A stretch of 64,000 bases of DNA from Panorpa germanica (lineage: Eukaryota; Arthropoda; Insecta; Mecoptera; Panorpidae). Positions 34,784 through 48,908 of the stretch are shown in pieces. Every line of letters starts with the position of its first letter. Positions within the stretch are counted from its first letter, which is position 1. Under the pieces are notes generated by a model. It did not search any database, was not told the origin of the DNA, and was given only the letters and a program-made list of their open reading frames with translations. A program made the position numbers and the translations under genes. The stretch is from positions 23,170,535-23,234,534 of the forward strand of contig OY783203.1 in NCBI GenBank assembly GCA_963678705.1, in the 5' to 3' direction.

Positions 34784-37423
34784 CTAGCACTTCGCCCCGT
34801 CGCAAAGCGACGTGTATATAATATTTGTGAATAAATAAAAGTTATTTGCTAAATTGGAAATAATGCAAAATAATATTTTTAAATAATTTTCGGTAAAATA
34901 TATCATTTTTCAAATTTATGTTTCCTTGTTTTGTTATAATCCTTTCATTTACAGTAATAAAGCACTGTATTGACCAGTCTCCAGTGCCCCCGCCCATAAG
35001 CCGCAATCATCACCTCTTCGCTCCATGCTCTCTTACGTTTCAGAACTTTTAATTTGATTCCTCTAAACTTCCGCCATGGAGCGCCTTCTTCTTTCAGCAC
35101 TCCGTAACGCATCTTCCCTGAGCATCGTCGGTCCTTAGAGTACTTTCACAGCGCCCCCGCTTTAGCACTATAATTAAATAATCCTTCGTTTCCTCCGCTC
35201 TGTGTAAAATTATCATTTACCCTAATAAAGCACAGTATTGAACAATGTCCACTGCCCCGCCCCTAAATACCAATCATCACCTCTTGGCTCCATGCTCTGT
35301 ATCGTTCTCGCACTTTCAATTGTATTCCTCTGCACCTCTGCCACAATGCGCCCACTTGCAACACCACAGCCCACCTAAGCATCATCGCTCAATAAGGTAC
35401 TTTCATATCGCCTTCGTTTTAACGCAATCATTAAATAATCTTGCGCTTTCACCCCCTGCGTACTAATCTCTTAAAAATTAGTTTTCAAAATTAATACTTT
35501 ACTGGCAACCTACATACTAAATTTCATCCTTAGAAGTACATTATTTTTTAATAATTATTCGATAAGATAAATGCTTGATAAAATTAATTTTCACTCATTT
35601 CAATTTAAACCTACTAATTACATCAATTCATTTATGTTTTTAAGAAAGCCTAGCTGTTCGCTCCTAATAATCTCATCTCTAGCCCTTATCCTTCCCGTTA
35701 TTGTACTTTCAATTTAATCCCCTGAACCGCCGCCCACATTTTCAGCACCAAAGCACATATTCTACAATATGGTTACCTCCCAGAGCCATTACAATTTATC
35801 GTTACTTCTTCTAACACCACCGTTACTTGGTGTCCTGAACCCCGGCGCCACCCTCTCCTCCAATCAGGCACTACCAATTCAATATTACAGCAATTCATTT
35901 ACATAATTAAAACTGCACTGTAATCTTACGTTCTAATTTTCGTATTTATATTTACGATATAATATTATTCTGTAACATGGTTACCTCCAAGAGCCATTAT
36001 TAATCTATCGCCACTACTTCTAACACCACCGTTACTTGGTATACTGAACCCCAGCGCCACCCTCTCCTCCAATCAAGCACTACCAATTCGATATTACAGT
36101 TATTCATTTACATAATTAAAACTGCACTGTAATCTTACGTTCTTATTTTCGTATTTATATTTACGATATAATATTAGTCTCCCCATTAATCCCCGCTCCT
36201 GAAATAAAATTGTCAAATTTTAGGCATAGCAATCTATTTTGCTCGTAACAATTCTCTCTACCTTTATTACCTTTATCTACCTCTACTTTTATAAATGATC
36301 GAAATTTCAAAATTGAGCTCTTTGGAAAAGCCTTTCTCGCCCCCACTTCCCCAATTTCACGCCGCTACTAAGGTTAAATTTATTTTTCGCAACTATGCAC
36401 ATGCGTAGTTTATATTTTTTTTAATTTGATATTTGGGGCTGTAAACTATTTCCCCCCTATACATCACACTCCTGTTCGATTTCACAGCACAACAAACGCA
36501 CCAAAAATCAATTCAATTCTACTATTGAATGTAATTTGACTCTCTATCTTATAGAGAACCCCACATACCTGCGCAACTGAACAAGTTTGTCAAATTTTAA
36601 CACAGGGATCTATTTTATTTGTATCTAATATTCTAAACTATAGCCTTTTATCTCTATATATTTCATATTTCTGGTTTTTGGCCCCGAGCGCCCGTCGCCT
36701 CTGGAAAGTTGCAGTTTTCTATAGTTTGTCTTGAATGACACTCTATATAGGGCCCACGTTCCAAATATCAACGTTCTAGCTCTGTTGCAACATTGCCCCA
36801 AAAAAATCACGCCGCTACTGAATTAAAATTTTGGTAATCCAATTATTGGCAAACATGCGCAATTAGTGTCTCAATACATACCCTAAGTTTTAATACTACT
36901 TTTTCAATATTTCTGGCTATTACTGTCTCAACTCCCGCCGCCACTGGAAATTTGGGGCTGTTTATTTTTTTTCATCAATGATTGTCTCGAGCGAGCCTGC
37001 ATATTTAATTTGAACGTCCTAACTCTATTCTAACATTGCACCCGGAAATTCGCGCCGCTACTGAACTCAAATTTCAAATGTCCAACTATTGGCAAATGTG
37101 CACAATTATGATCTCAATACACATACCAAATTTCAGTTTTCTATCTTTTCTAGTTCGTCAGATATTTGCAAAAGTATTTTTTCGAATTTTCCAGTTTTTT
37201 CAAAATATCTTTTTCCAGGGAAATTCAGGGACGTAGAAAGTCTTAGAAATTCGTCCTTTACATAATATCAAAATTTAAAAAACTTTGTAGGCGCCGTTTA
37301 GAAGATACCATATACGATTTTGTTACCGGAAATATATATATTTAAATATATATATAAATATCTATGAGTTCTTATGAGTTTTCCATGTTAAATTGGAACA
37401 ATACGAACATTATAATAGTAAGA
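34784..37423 (-). mobile_element. Helitron family A unit H2 (minus), 2.6 kb
   Basis: Highly similar to H1 along its length, with a short TA tract at 37330-37360. An internal tandem duplication of about 210 bp (TTACCTCC-AGAGCCATTA-type block at about 35770-35960 and 35970-36170) is absent from H1. Ends are as in H1, and it abuts H3 exactly at 37423/37424. Confidence 0.85.
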
Positions 37424-40400
37424 CTAGCGCTTCGCCCCGTCGCAAAGCGACGTGTATATAATATTTATGAATAAATAAAAGTTATTTGGCAAATTGAAAG
37501 TAATGCGAAATATTATTTTTAAGTAATTTTCGCAAAATATATCATTTTTAAAAATTGTGTTTCCTTATTTTGTTATAATCCTTTCATTTACAGTAATAAA
37601 GCACTGTATTGACCAGTCTCCAGTGCCACGCCACTAAGCTCCAATCATCACCTTTTGGCTTCATGCTCTCTAACGTTTCCGAACATTTAATTTGATTGCT
37701 CTAAGCCTCCGCCATAGAGCGCCTCCTTCCTTCAGCACTCTGTATCGCTCTTTGTCTGAGCATCATCGGTCCTTAGAGCACATTCTCAGTGCCCCCGCTT
37801 TAGCGCAATAATTAAATAATTCTTCGCTTCCCACTTCCACCCGCATGCGTACCAATCTCTTAACAATAAATTTTCAAGAATAATACTAATATATTTGATA
37901 AGATAAATGTTTGTTAAAATTTATTTTCACTCGTTTCACTGTAATCTTAGCAATTACATCAATTAAATTATGTTTTTAGGAATGCCTAAGCCCTCGCTCC
38001 AAGACATCTTATCTCTAGCACTTGTCGTTCCCGTTCTTGCACTTTCGATTTAATTCCCCTGCACCGCCACCTACTCTTTCAGCACCATTCTTCTAGCACA
38101 TATTCTACAGTGCGGCTACCTCCCACAGCCACATCCTCTATCGCGCACCACCGCTACTTAGTGTACTGACCCCTAGCTCTATCACCCCCTCCCCCGCTGC
38201 TTAGGCACTTCCAATTCGATACTACAGCAATTCATTTAAATATTTAATACTGAAGTGTACACTTACATTCTAATTTTCATATTTATATTTACGATATAAT
38301 ATTAGTCTTTCTATTTACTCCCGCTACTTAAGTAAAATAGTCAAATTTTAGTCATACCAATCAGTTTTGCTCGTATTAAATATTCTCGTTACCATTTATA
38401 AATGACCGTTTATAGAGACCCTCAACATACTAAGTTTCAAAATTGAGCTCTTTTGCAAATCGTTCCCCGCCCCCACTTCTCCAAATACTCGCCACTACAG
38501 AGGCTAAGTTTTTTTTCGGAAATATGCACATACATAGTTTTAATTTTTTTAATTTGCTATTGACAAACATCCCCTACCCCACCTACCAGCAGCCGCTTTA
38601 GTAGCACTACAAACGCACTAAATATAAATGCAATTCTACTACGGGATGTATGGATGATCTAATCATACCAATTATTCTAATGAAGCACTGTATTAAACAA
38701 TATTCAGTACCCAGATCGTGATCACCACCAATAACAGTCTATTAGCTCTATCATTCCCGTACTTTTAATTTAATTTCGTTGCACCTACACTACGCCAACT
38801 TACAGTACCGCCGCACACGCTCAGCAATTCTCTATCTCTGTTGCACTGACCGCCGTCGCCACTTAGAGTCTCCCGTGCCAAAGCTCAACCAATCATTGCT
38901 CTTCCAATGATATATCCCTTCGCTAACGCCCCCCCTGCGTACCAATCTCTTCAGCAATTTATTTTCAAAATTAATAATTTACTGTTAACCTACATACTAA
39001 ATTTGATCCTTATATGTACAATATTTTTAAGAAGTTAAATTTTAAAAAAGGTTTTAAATGCTTGTTAAAATATATTTTTACCCATTTCTCTCTATATCTA
39101 CCAATTACATCAATTAAATTCTGTAATAAACCATGCTAAGCGCCACGCTCCTAATTGCTCGTTAGCACGTTAGCCCTTGTCGTTCCCATTCTGGCACTTT
39201 TAATGTAATCCCACCGCACCGTCGATCTCATATTCACCACCACGATTCATGATCTAAAATGTCCCTATCCCTCCTTCGAACATTTCGGCCTCTTAGGATA
39301 TTGACGCCGGCGCTCCCTCCCTCCCTCTCGCCACTATAATGCAATATTACTTCTATACTACAGAAATTCATTCAAATAATTAATACGCACTGTAAACTTA
39401 CATACTAAATTTCGTATTTATATCTAGAATATAATATTAGTCTTCTTATTTACCCCCGCCGCTGAAGTAAAATTGTTACATTTTAATCAAAGTAATCTTT
39501 TTTGCTCGTAGTCAACATTTTCTCTAGCTATTTTAAATCACCGTATATAGAGAACCCCACAAATTGAATTTAAAAATTGAAGGTCTTGCAAATCATAAAC
39601 CCCTTGCATGTTTACCAATTTTGCATCGCTACTGATATATGTATAATTATAGTCTCAATAATTAGTTTTAATTTTATTTACATTTGGTACTATTAACCAC
39701 CCCTTTCCCCATCCCTTACCATCCGAATCCGTAGTGTTCTACCTCCAGACCGCTATTAATACAATTTATTAATGGATGTAATTTTTTTTTTAATATTTAT
39801 TTTTAGTCAAGGCCCTAATTATTTTCCGAATAAAAGGAACAAATTTTTTACGTCAAGTCTTTTCAAAGTAGGCGCAGGAATCTTTTTTGTTTGTATCCAA
39901 GACATATATACTAAATCTTAGCTTTTTATCCCCATATATTTCATACTTCCTCTTTTTGGTTTCCGGCGTCAACCCTAACTGGAAATTTGCAGTTTTCTAT
40001 GTTTTCTCTTTAATGACCATCTACCAACGTTTAAAATTTCAATGTTCTAAATTTGTTGTGACCTTGTTCCCAAAAATTCGCGCCGCTACTGAATAAAAAC
40101 TTTGTGGTTTCAATTATTGGCAAATATGCACAATATGTTTCTCAATACATACCCCAAGTTACAATTATCTTTATTTAATATTTTTGGCTTTTACCGTCTC
40201 AACTCCCGCTGCCACTGGAAATTTAGAGTTTTTAATATTTATTCATTAATTACTGTCCACAGCGAGCCTACATACTATATTTCAACGTTGAAACTCTATT
40301 CTAACATTACCCCCAAAAAATCACTTTTAATCCCTTTGCACCGCCACCCACACTTCAAGCAGAAGGACTCATCTCTTGCAGAACAGCTGCCTTCTACCGC

Positions 40401-41074
40401 CACTACTTTATGCGCCAATACTTTAAGCGCCACCTCTACTTAGCGTACTGACCCGCAGCGCCTCCATTCTCCTCGCTGAAGCACTTCCAATTCGATACTA
40501 CAGCCATTCATTTACATAATTATTGCTGCACTGTTAAACTACATTCTATTTTTCATATTTATATTTACGATATAGTATTAGTCTCCCCATTTGCCCCCGC
40601 TACTGAAGTAAAACTGTCAAATTTTAGCCATTGAAATTTATTTTGCTCGTACCAAATATTCTCTTTACCTTTTATAAACAACCGTTTATAGAGACTCTCC
40701 ACATACAAAATTTCAAAATTGTGCCCTATTGCAAAGCTGTTCTTGACATCACTTCCCCAAATTCGCCTCGCTACTGAGGTTAATTCTTTTTCACAATTAT
40801 GGCAAATATGCACATACATAGTTTTCTACTCCTCTTCCTCCCGTCCGATTTCGTAGCACTTTGCCAACAAACGCACAAAATATCAATAAAATTCTTCTAC
40901 TGGATTTAATTTGAATATCTAACATATAGACAACTATTTTTTCTATTTAGTATTCTACATGCAAAATATCACTTTTGTATCCCTACATTGTTATTATACT
41001 CGGTTTATCACCCCCCATTCTAGTGTTACACTTAAGAAAATGTAGTTTTTTTTATATTTTCGTTATTAATAAGT

Positions 41075-41865
41075 TATAAAAAAGGATAAATTTAGAAAAT
41101 TAATTGTTTAGAGATTGGTTCTCATAGTGCTGGAAGCGCAGTAATCCTAATTAGAGGAAAAAATTGAAGACCCCAAATTTCCAGTGGCGGTGGGAGTTGA
41201 AACACTAAAATCTAAAAATATTGAATAAAGAAAATGTTTTCTTGGGACACTAATTGTGCATCATCGCCATTAATTAGACACCAAATTTGGAATTCAGTAG
41301 CGGCGCAAATTTTTGGGGGTAAGAGAGTTAGAATATTTAAATTTGTTATGTAAGCTCCCTTTTGACAGTAACTAATAAAAAAAAAATAGGAAACCCTAAT
41401 TTTCTCGTGGCGCGGGAAGTTGAAACCGTAAAATCTAGAAATTTTGAATAAAGACAATTTTAACTTGGGATATATATATATATATAAGTACACTAATTGT
41501 GAATATTTGCCAATAATTAGAACACCACATATTTTATTCAGTAGCGGCGCGATTGTTAGGGGGTAATGTTAAAATAGAGATTCAACGTTGAAATTTAGTA
41601 TAAAGGCTCGCTGTAGAGAGTAATTAATAAATAAATATTAAAAATTCCAAATTTCCAGTGGCAGCGGGATATGACACGGTAAAATCCAGAAATATTAAAT
41701 AAAGAAAATTTAAACTTGGGGCATGCATTGAGACACAAATGGTGCATACTTGCTAATAATTTGAACACCAACATTTTTATTCAATATCGGCGCGAATTTT
41801 TGGGGACAATGTCACAACAGATTTAGAACGTAGAAATTTGAGACGTTGGTAAATGGTCATTAATC
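41075..41865 (+). mobile_element. Inverted block inside Helitron unit H3
   Basis: Plus-oriented family A sequence with three consecutive units (cores at about 41293, 41540 and 41787, spacing about 246 bp) inside minus-oriented neighbours. It mirrors the block at 43740-44050. Confidence 0.75.
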
Positions 41866-43171
41866 CTCGCTCCTGAAATAAAGTTGTCAAATTTTAGGCA
41901 TAGCAATCTATTTTGCTCGTAACAATTCTCTCTACCTTTATAACCTTTATCTACCTCTACTTTTATAAATAATCGAAATTTCAAAACTGAGCTCTTTGGC
42001 AAAGCCTTTCCCGCCCCCACTTCCTCAAATTTACGCCACTACTGAGGTTCATTTTTCTTTCGCAAATATGCACATACACAGTTTTCAATTTTTTATTTGA
42101 TATTTGGAGCTATTGACTATCTTCTTCTTCCCCACCTACCTACCCGATTTAGTAGCACTACAAACGCACAAAATAAAAATCCAATTTTAATACGGGATGT
42201 AATTTGAATATCTAACATGTAGAGTTTTTTTTTTAAATTTATCTTTATCTACTTCGATCTAATAATACCATTTATTCTAATAAAACACTGTATTGAGAAT
42301 ATTCAGTACCACCAACGACAGTCTATTAGTTCTATTATTACCGTAATTTTAATTTAATTTAGTTGCACCTACACTATAGACGCCAACTTACAGTACCGCG
42401 GCACACGCTCAGCAATCCTCTATCTCTCCTGCACTGAGCGCCGTCGCCACTTGGCGGGAGTACTGTCTCCCGTGCCAATACTTATGTTATTCGAATTAAG
42501 TACCTCTACGCTTCCGCCTGAAATAAATTTTCAAAACTAATACTTTACTGCTATCCTACATACTAAATTTCAACCTTATATGCACATTATTTCTAAGAAG
42601 TTAAATTAAAAATACATATATATAAATGCTTGTTAAATTATATTTTTACCCATTTCACTCTAAACCTATTAATCACATCAATTACATTCTGTAATGAACA
42701 ATATCAAGCGCCACGCTCCTAATCGCTCCTTAGCACTGTGGCCCCTATCGTTTCCATTCTGGCACTTTTAATTTAATCCTACTGCACCGTCCCTATCCAT
42801 CTATCTGAAACGTAGAATATAATATTAGTCTTCTCATTTAATCAAAGTAATCTATTTTGCTCGTACTCTACATTTTCTCTAGCTATTTTAAATCACCGTT
42901 TATAAAGAACCCCACAAATTGAATTTAAAAATTGTAGGTCTGGCAAAGCATAAACTTCCCGAATATTTACAAATTTTGCACCGCTACTGAAATATGTATA
43001 ATTAGAGTCTCAATACTTAGTCTTAATTTTATTTTTTCCACATTTTGGACTATTACCCACCCCTCCTTTCCTCCATCGCTTGCCATCCGGATCCGTAGTG
43101 TTCTGCCTCTAGACGCAACCCCTTTCAATTCAATTTTATAATGTATGTAATTCTTTTTTAATATATATTTT

Positions 43172-43204
43172 TATTGCATTAACTTTAAAAAGTTATTAGC
43201 ACTA
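43172..43204. repeat. Helitron copy of the AGTGCTAATAACTT hairpin, instance 1
   Basis: TTGCATTAACTTTAAAAAGT and TTATTAGCACTAA form a stem; near-identical at 46909-46940 and 50866-50898 (inverted), and similar to the P-element hairpin at 13990-14034. Confidence 0.6.
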
Positions 43205-45348
43205 AAAAAAAATGTATACACATATAAACATTTGCAATACATAATTCATAACTTATTATTTACAACTAATAAACATACTTAAAATAAAGAGATTGAACTC
43301 GGCCTACAAACGCACCATATATCATTCCAATTCTGCTGCTGAATGTATTTTGAACATGTCCAACACATAGAGAACTATTTACCTTCTATTTAATATTCAA
43401 CATGCAAAATATCATTGTCGTACCTCTATATTGTTCTTATATTCGGTTTATCACCTCCTACCCTAATGTTACACTTAGGTAATGTAATTTTTTTTATTTT
43501 CGTTATTAATATATCAATCTATATCTGCATACTAAATTTCAGTTTTGTATTTATATTATACTATTAGTGCTGAAAATAATTTCCGCCACTAAACTAAATT
43601 TGTCAAAGTAGGCACAGAAATCAATTTTGGTTGTACCCAAGACACATATACTAAGTTATAGCCTTTCATCCCCAAATATTTGATATTTCTGGTTTTTCGT
43701 TCCCGGCGCCCACCGTCACTGGAAATTTGCCGTTTTCTATAGTTTGTCTTTAATGACCATTTACCAAAGTCTTAAATTTCAACGTTTTAAATCTGTTATG
43801 ACATTGTCCCCAAAAATTCGCGCCGCTACTGAATTACAAATTTGGTGTCTAATTATTGGCGATGATGCACAATTAGTGTCCCAAGAAAACATTTTCTTTA
43901 TTCAATATTTTTAGATTTTAGTGTTTCAACTCCCACCGCCACTAGAAATTTGGGGTTTTCAATTTTTTCCTCTTAATTAGGATTACTGCGCTTCCACCAC
44001 TCTGAGAACCAATCTCTAAACAATTAATTTTCCAAATTTATCATTTATAACAATAAATGATAATTGGTTAAGAAGGTTAACAAACCTTTATACCAAATTT
44101 CATTTTTAAATAATGGCTCGATAAGATAAATGCATGTTAAAATTTATTTTCAATCATTTCACTGTAAACCATATTAATTTCCCTCTTCCTCCCGTCCGAT
44201 TTCGTAGCACTATACCCACAAATGCACCAAATATCAATCCAAATCTACTACTGGATGAAATTTGAATATCTAACATATAGACAACTATTTTCTTCTTTTT
44301 AGTATTTTACATCCAAAATATCACTTTTGTACCCCTACACTGTTATTATACTCGGTTTATCATCTGCAGCTCTATTGCTACACATTGCAAAATTATGTTT
44401 CCTTATATTTTCGTTATTAATATGTCAATCTATATCTGCACACTAAATTTCAGCTTTGTATTTATATTTTGGCATTAGTACCCCCCACATACCTCCGCTA
44501 CTGTACAAGTTTGTCAAATTTTAGCACAGGGATCTATTTTGTTTGTATCTAAGAACATATATTCTAAACTATATCTATATATTTCATATTTCTGGTTTTT
44601 GCCCCCCTCCCCGTCCGCACCCGCCGCCACTGGAAAGTTGCAGTTGTTTATAGTTTGTCTTTAATGACACTCTATATAGGGCCCATATTCCAAACATCAA
44701 CGTTCTAGCTCTGTTGTGACATTGCCCCTAAAAAATCACGCAGCTACTGAATTAAAATTTTGGTAATCCAATTATTGGCAAACATGCGCAATTAGTGTCT
44801 CAATACATACCCTATGTTTAAATATTACTTTTTCAATATTTCTAGCTTTTACTGTCTCAACTCCCGCTGCCACTGGAAATTTGGGGCTGTTTATTTTTTT
44901 TCATTAATTACTGTCTACAGCGAGCCCACATATTAAATTTGAACGTCCTAACTCTATTTTAACATTGCCCCCGGAAATTCGCGCCGCTACTGAACTCAAA
45001 TTTCAAATTTTCAACTATTGACAAATGTGCACAATTATGATCTCAATACACATACCAAATTTCAGTTTTCTATCTTTTCTAGTTCGTCAGATATTTGCAA
45101 AAGTATTTTTTCGAATTTTGCAGTTTTTCCTGAATAAGTTTTTCCACGGAAATTCAGGGAAAAATTCAGAGACGTAGAAAGTCTTAGAAATTCGTCCTTT
45201 ACATAATATCAAAATTTAAAAAACGATTTAATACGATTTTGTTACCGGATATATATATATAAATATCGCTCTATGTATATAAATATCTATGAGTTCTTAT
45301 GGGTTTTCCATGTTAAATTGGAACATTACGAACATTATAATAGTAAGA

Positions 45349-47490
45349 CTAGCGCTTTGCCCCGTCGCAAAGCGACGTGTGTATAATATTTGTGCTAAAA
45401 TAAAAGTGATTTACTAAATTTACCTTAATGCAAAATATTACTTTTGAGTAATTTTCACTAACATATATCTTTTTTTAAATTTATGTTCCTTTATTTTGTT
45501 CTAAAATTATAATTTTCCGTAATTAAGCATTGTATTGAACAATGTCCAGTTCCCCGCCCCTAAACACCTACCATCACCTCTTGGCTTCATGCTCTGTATC
45601 GTTCCCGCACTTTGAAATTTATTCCTCTGCACGTCTGCCACAGAGCAATACGACACATGCTGAACAGCTATCGCTTCCTCTCTTAGCATCGTCACTCCTT
45701 CGAGCACTTTCCCAGCGCCCCCGCTTTAGCGCTTCTAATTAGCTGCTCCCATTTCCCCAAATTCGAGCCGCTACTGATGGTAATTTTTTTTTCGCAAATA
45801 TGCACACACATACTTTTCACTTTTTCAATTTGATATTTGGGGCTATTGATTATCTCCCCCTTCCCCCGCCAGATTTAGTAGCACTACAAACGCTCCAAAT
45901 AAAAATCCAATTCTACTACGGGATGTAATTTGAATATCTAACATATAGAGCACTTTTTGCTAAACTGTATGCTTTTTAAATTGCTTCCTCCTCCCTACGT
46001 ACCAATCTATTCAGAAATTTATTTTCAAAATTAATACTTTACTGCTATCCTACATACTAAATTTCAACCTTATATGCACATTATTTTTAAGAAGTTAAAT
46101 TAAAAATAAATATATATAAATGCTAGTTAAATTATATTTTTACCCATTTCACTCTAAACCTACCAATTACATCAATTACATTCTGTATTGAACAATACCA
46201 AGCGCCACGCTCCTAATCGCTCCTTAGCACTGTGGCTCCTATCGTTTCCATTCTGGAACTTTTAATTTAATCCTACTGCACCGTCGATCTCATATTCACC
46301 ACCACGATTCATGATCTGCAACGTCCCTAACTCATATAGTTGCTCTCCTCCATCACCCCTGCTTCGAGAATCTCGAGGTTTCTTTTTACCCCGGCGCCCC
46401 ATCCTTCTCGCCCCTCCAATATACTATACTCCCACTTCAATGCTCTAAAAATTCATTTAAGTAATTAATACTGCACTGTAAACTAACATACTAAATTTCA
46501 TATTTATATCTAGAATATAATATTAGTCTTCTCATTTACCCCCGCCGCTGAAGTAAAATTGTCAAATTTTAATCAAAGTAATCTATTTTTCTCGACTTAA
46601 TATTTTCTCTAGCTATTTTAAATCACCATTTATAGAGAACCCCACAAATTGAATTTAAAAATTGTAGGTCTAGCAAAGCATAAACTTCCCGAATATTTAC
46701 AAATTTTGCACCGCTACTGATATATGAATAATTAGAGTCTCTTACTTATATAATACTTAGTCTTAATTTTATTTTTTCCCCATTTGGGACTATTACCCAC
46801 CCCTTCCTCCATCGCTTGCCATCCGGATCCGTAATGTTCTGCCTCCAGACGCAACCCCTATCAATTCAGTTTTATAATGGATGTAATTTTTTTTAAATAT
46901 TTATTTTTAGTGCATCAACTTTAAAAAGTTATTAGCACTAAAAAAAAATGTATACACATATAAACATTTGCTATATATAATTCATAACTTATTATTTACA
47001 ACTAATAAACATACTTAAAATAAAGAGATTGAACTCTGCCTACAATCGCACCATATATCATTCCAATTCTGCTACTGAATGTATTTTGAACATGTCCAAC
47101 ACATAGAGAACTATTTTACTTCTATTTAATATTCAACATGCAAAAGATCATTGTCGTACCTCTATATTGTTCTCATATTCGGTTTATCACCTCCTACCCT
47201 AATGTTACACTTAGGTAATGTAATTTTTTTAATTTTCGTTATTAATATATCAATCTGTATCTGCATACTAAATTTCAGTTTTGTATTTATATTTTAGCAT
47301 TATTGCTAAAAATAATTTCCGCCACTAAACTAAATTTGTCAAAGTAGGCACAGGAATCAATTTTGGTTGTACCCAAGACACATAAACTAAATTATAGCCT
47401 TTCATCCCCATATATTTGATATTTCTGGTTTTTCGTTCCTGGCGCCCACCCTCACTGGAAATTTGCCGTTTTCTATAGTTTGTCTTTAAT
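45349..47490 (-). mobile_element. Helitron family A unit H4 (minus), 3' part; left arm of a palindrome
   Basis: 3' end at 45349 (hairpin, CTTTGCCCCGTCGC variant in plus reading). The sequence to about 47370 is the reverse complement of about 49935-52479 once the Jockey insertion there is removed. Near 47490 orientation flips abruptly at a TTTAATGG|AGAGACTAA junction. Confidence 0.8.
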
Positions 47491-48679
47491 GGAGAGACTA
47501 ATATTATATAGTAAATATAAATACGAAAACTAGAACGTAAGATTACAGTGCAGTTTTAATTATGTAAATAAATTGCTGTAATATAGAATTGGTAGTGCCT
47601 GATTGGAGGAGAGGGTGGCGCTGGGGTTCAGTACTAAGTAACGGTGGTGTGAGAAGTAGTGGCGATAGATTATAATGGCTCTGGGAGGTAACTGTGTTGC
47701 AGAATATGTGCTTTGGTGCTGGAAGTGTGGGCGGCGGTGCATGGGGATTAAATCGAAAGTGCAATAACGGGAAGGATAAGGGCTAGAGATGAGATTATTA
47801 GGAGCGAACCGCTGAGCTTTCTTAAAAACATAAATGAATTAATGTAATTAGTAGGTTTTCATTGAAATGAGTGAAAATTAATTTGATCAAGCATTTATCT
47901 TTTCGAATAATTATTAAAAAATAATGTACTTCTAAGGATGAAATTTAGTATGTAGGTTGCCAGTAAAGTATTAATTTTGAAAACTAATAGTTAAGAGATT
48001 AGTACGCAGGAGGTGGAAGCGCAGCATTATTTAATGACTGCGCGAAAACGGGGGCGATAGGAAAGTGCCCTAATGAGCGATGATGCTCAGGTGGGCTGTG
48101 GTGTTGCAAGTGGGCGCATTGTGGCAGAGGTACAGAGGAATACAATTAAAAGTGCGAGAAATATACAGATCATGGAGCCAAGAGGTGATAATTGGTGTTT
48201 AGGGGCGGGGCAGTGGACATTGTTCAATACTGTGCTTCATTAGGGTAAATGATAATTTTACGCAGGGAGGAAGAAGCGAAGGATTATTTAATTATAGCGC
48301 TAAAGCGGGGGCACTGTGAAAGTACTCTAAGGACCGACGATGCTCAGGGAAGAAGCGATGTTGAGTGCTGAAGGAAGGAGGCGCTCCATGGCGGAAGTTT
48401 AGAAGAATCAAATTAAGTTCGGAAACGTAAGAGAGCATGGAGCCAACAGGTGATGATTGGGGCTTATGGGCGGGGGCACTGGAAACTGGTCAATACAGTG
48501 GTTTATTACTGTAAATGAAAGAATTATAACAAAATAGGGAAACATACATTTAAAAAATGATATATTTTAGCGAAAATTACTTAAAAATAATATTTTGCAT
48601 TATTTTAAATTTAGCAAATAACTTTTATTTATTCATAAATATTATATACACGTCGCTTTGCGACGGGGCGAAGTGCTAG
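47491..48679 (+). mobile_element. Helitron family A 3' half (plus), between palindrome arms
   Basis: Collinear with the reverse complement of H1/H2 from the GAGACTAATATTATA block to the 3' end. It ends with the hairpin and GGGGCGAAGTGCTAG at 48679 and joins the next 5' end without a gap. Confidence 0.8.
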
Positions 48680-48742
48680 TCTTACTATTATAATGGTTGT
48701 AATGTTCCAATTTAACATGGAAAACTCATAAGAACTCATAGA

Positions 48743-48745
<3 letters not shown>

Positions 48746-48797
<52 letters not shown>

Positions 48798-48802
48798 CGA
48801 TA

Positions 48803-48843
<41 letters not shown>

Positions 48844-48848
48844 CGATA

Positions 48849-48905
<57 letters not shown>
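48746..48905. repeat. Higher-order (TA)n array
   Basis: Three TA runs separated by two identical TATAGAGCGATACTTATA spacers, so the microsatellite and its interruption were duplicated as a unit. Confidence 0.85.

Positions 48906-48908
<3 letters not shown>

Larger units (their letters stand above)
37424..45348 (-). mobile_element. Helitron family A composite unit H3 (minus), 7.9 kb
   Basis: Minus-strand 3' end at 37424 (same hairpin and CTAG) and 5' end at 45348 (TCTTACTATTATAATGTTCG). It is three times longer than H1/H2 because it carries extra blocks (38640-41060, 42200-44270) repeated at 45780-47490, and a segment in the opposite orientation at about 41075-41865. The inverted segment joins at 41860 through a short shared CATTAATCC. 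No coding capacity. Confidence 0.75.
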
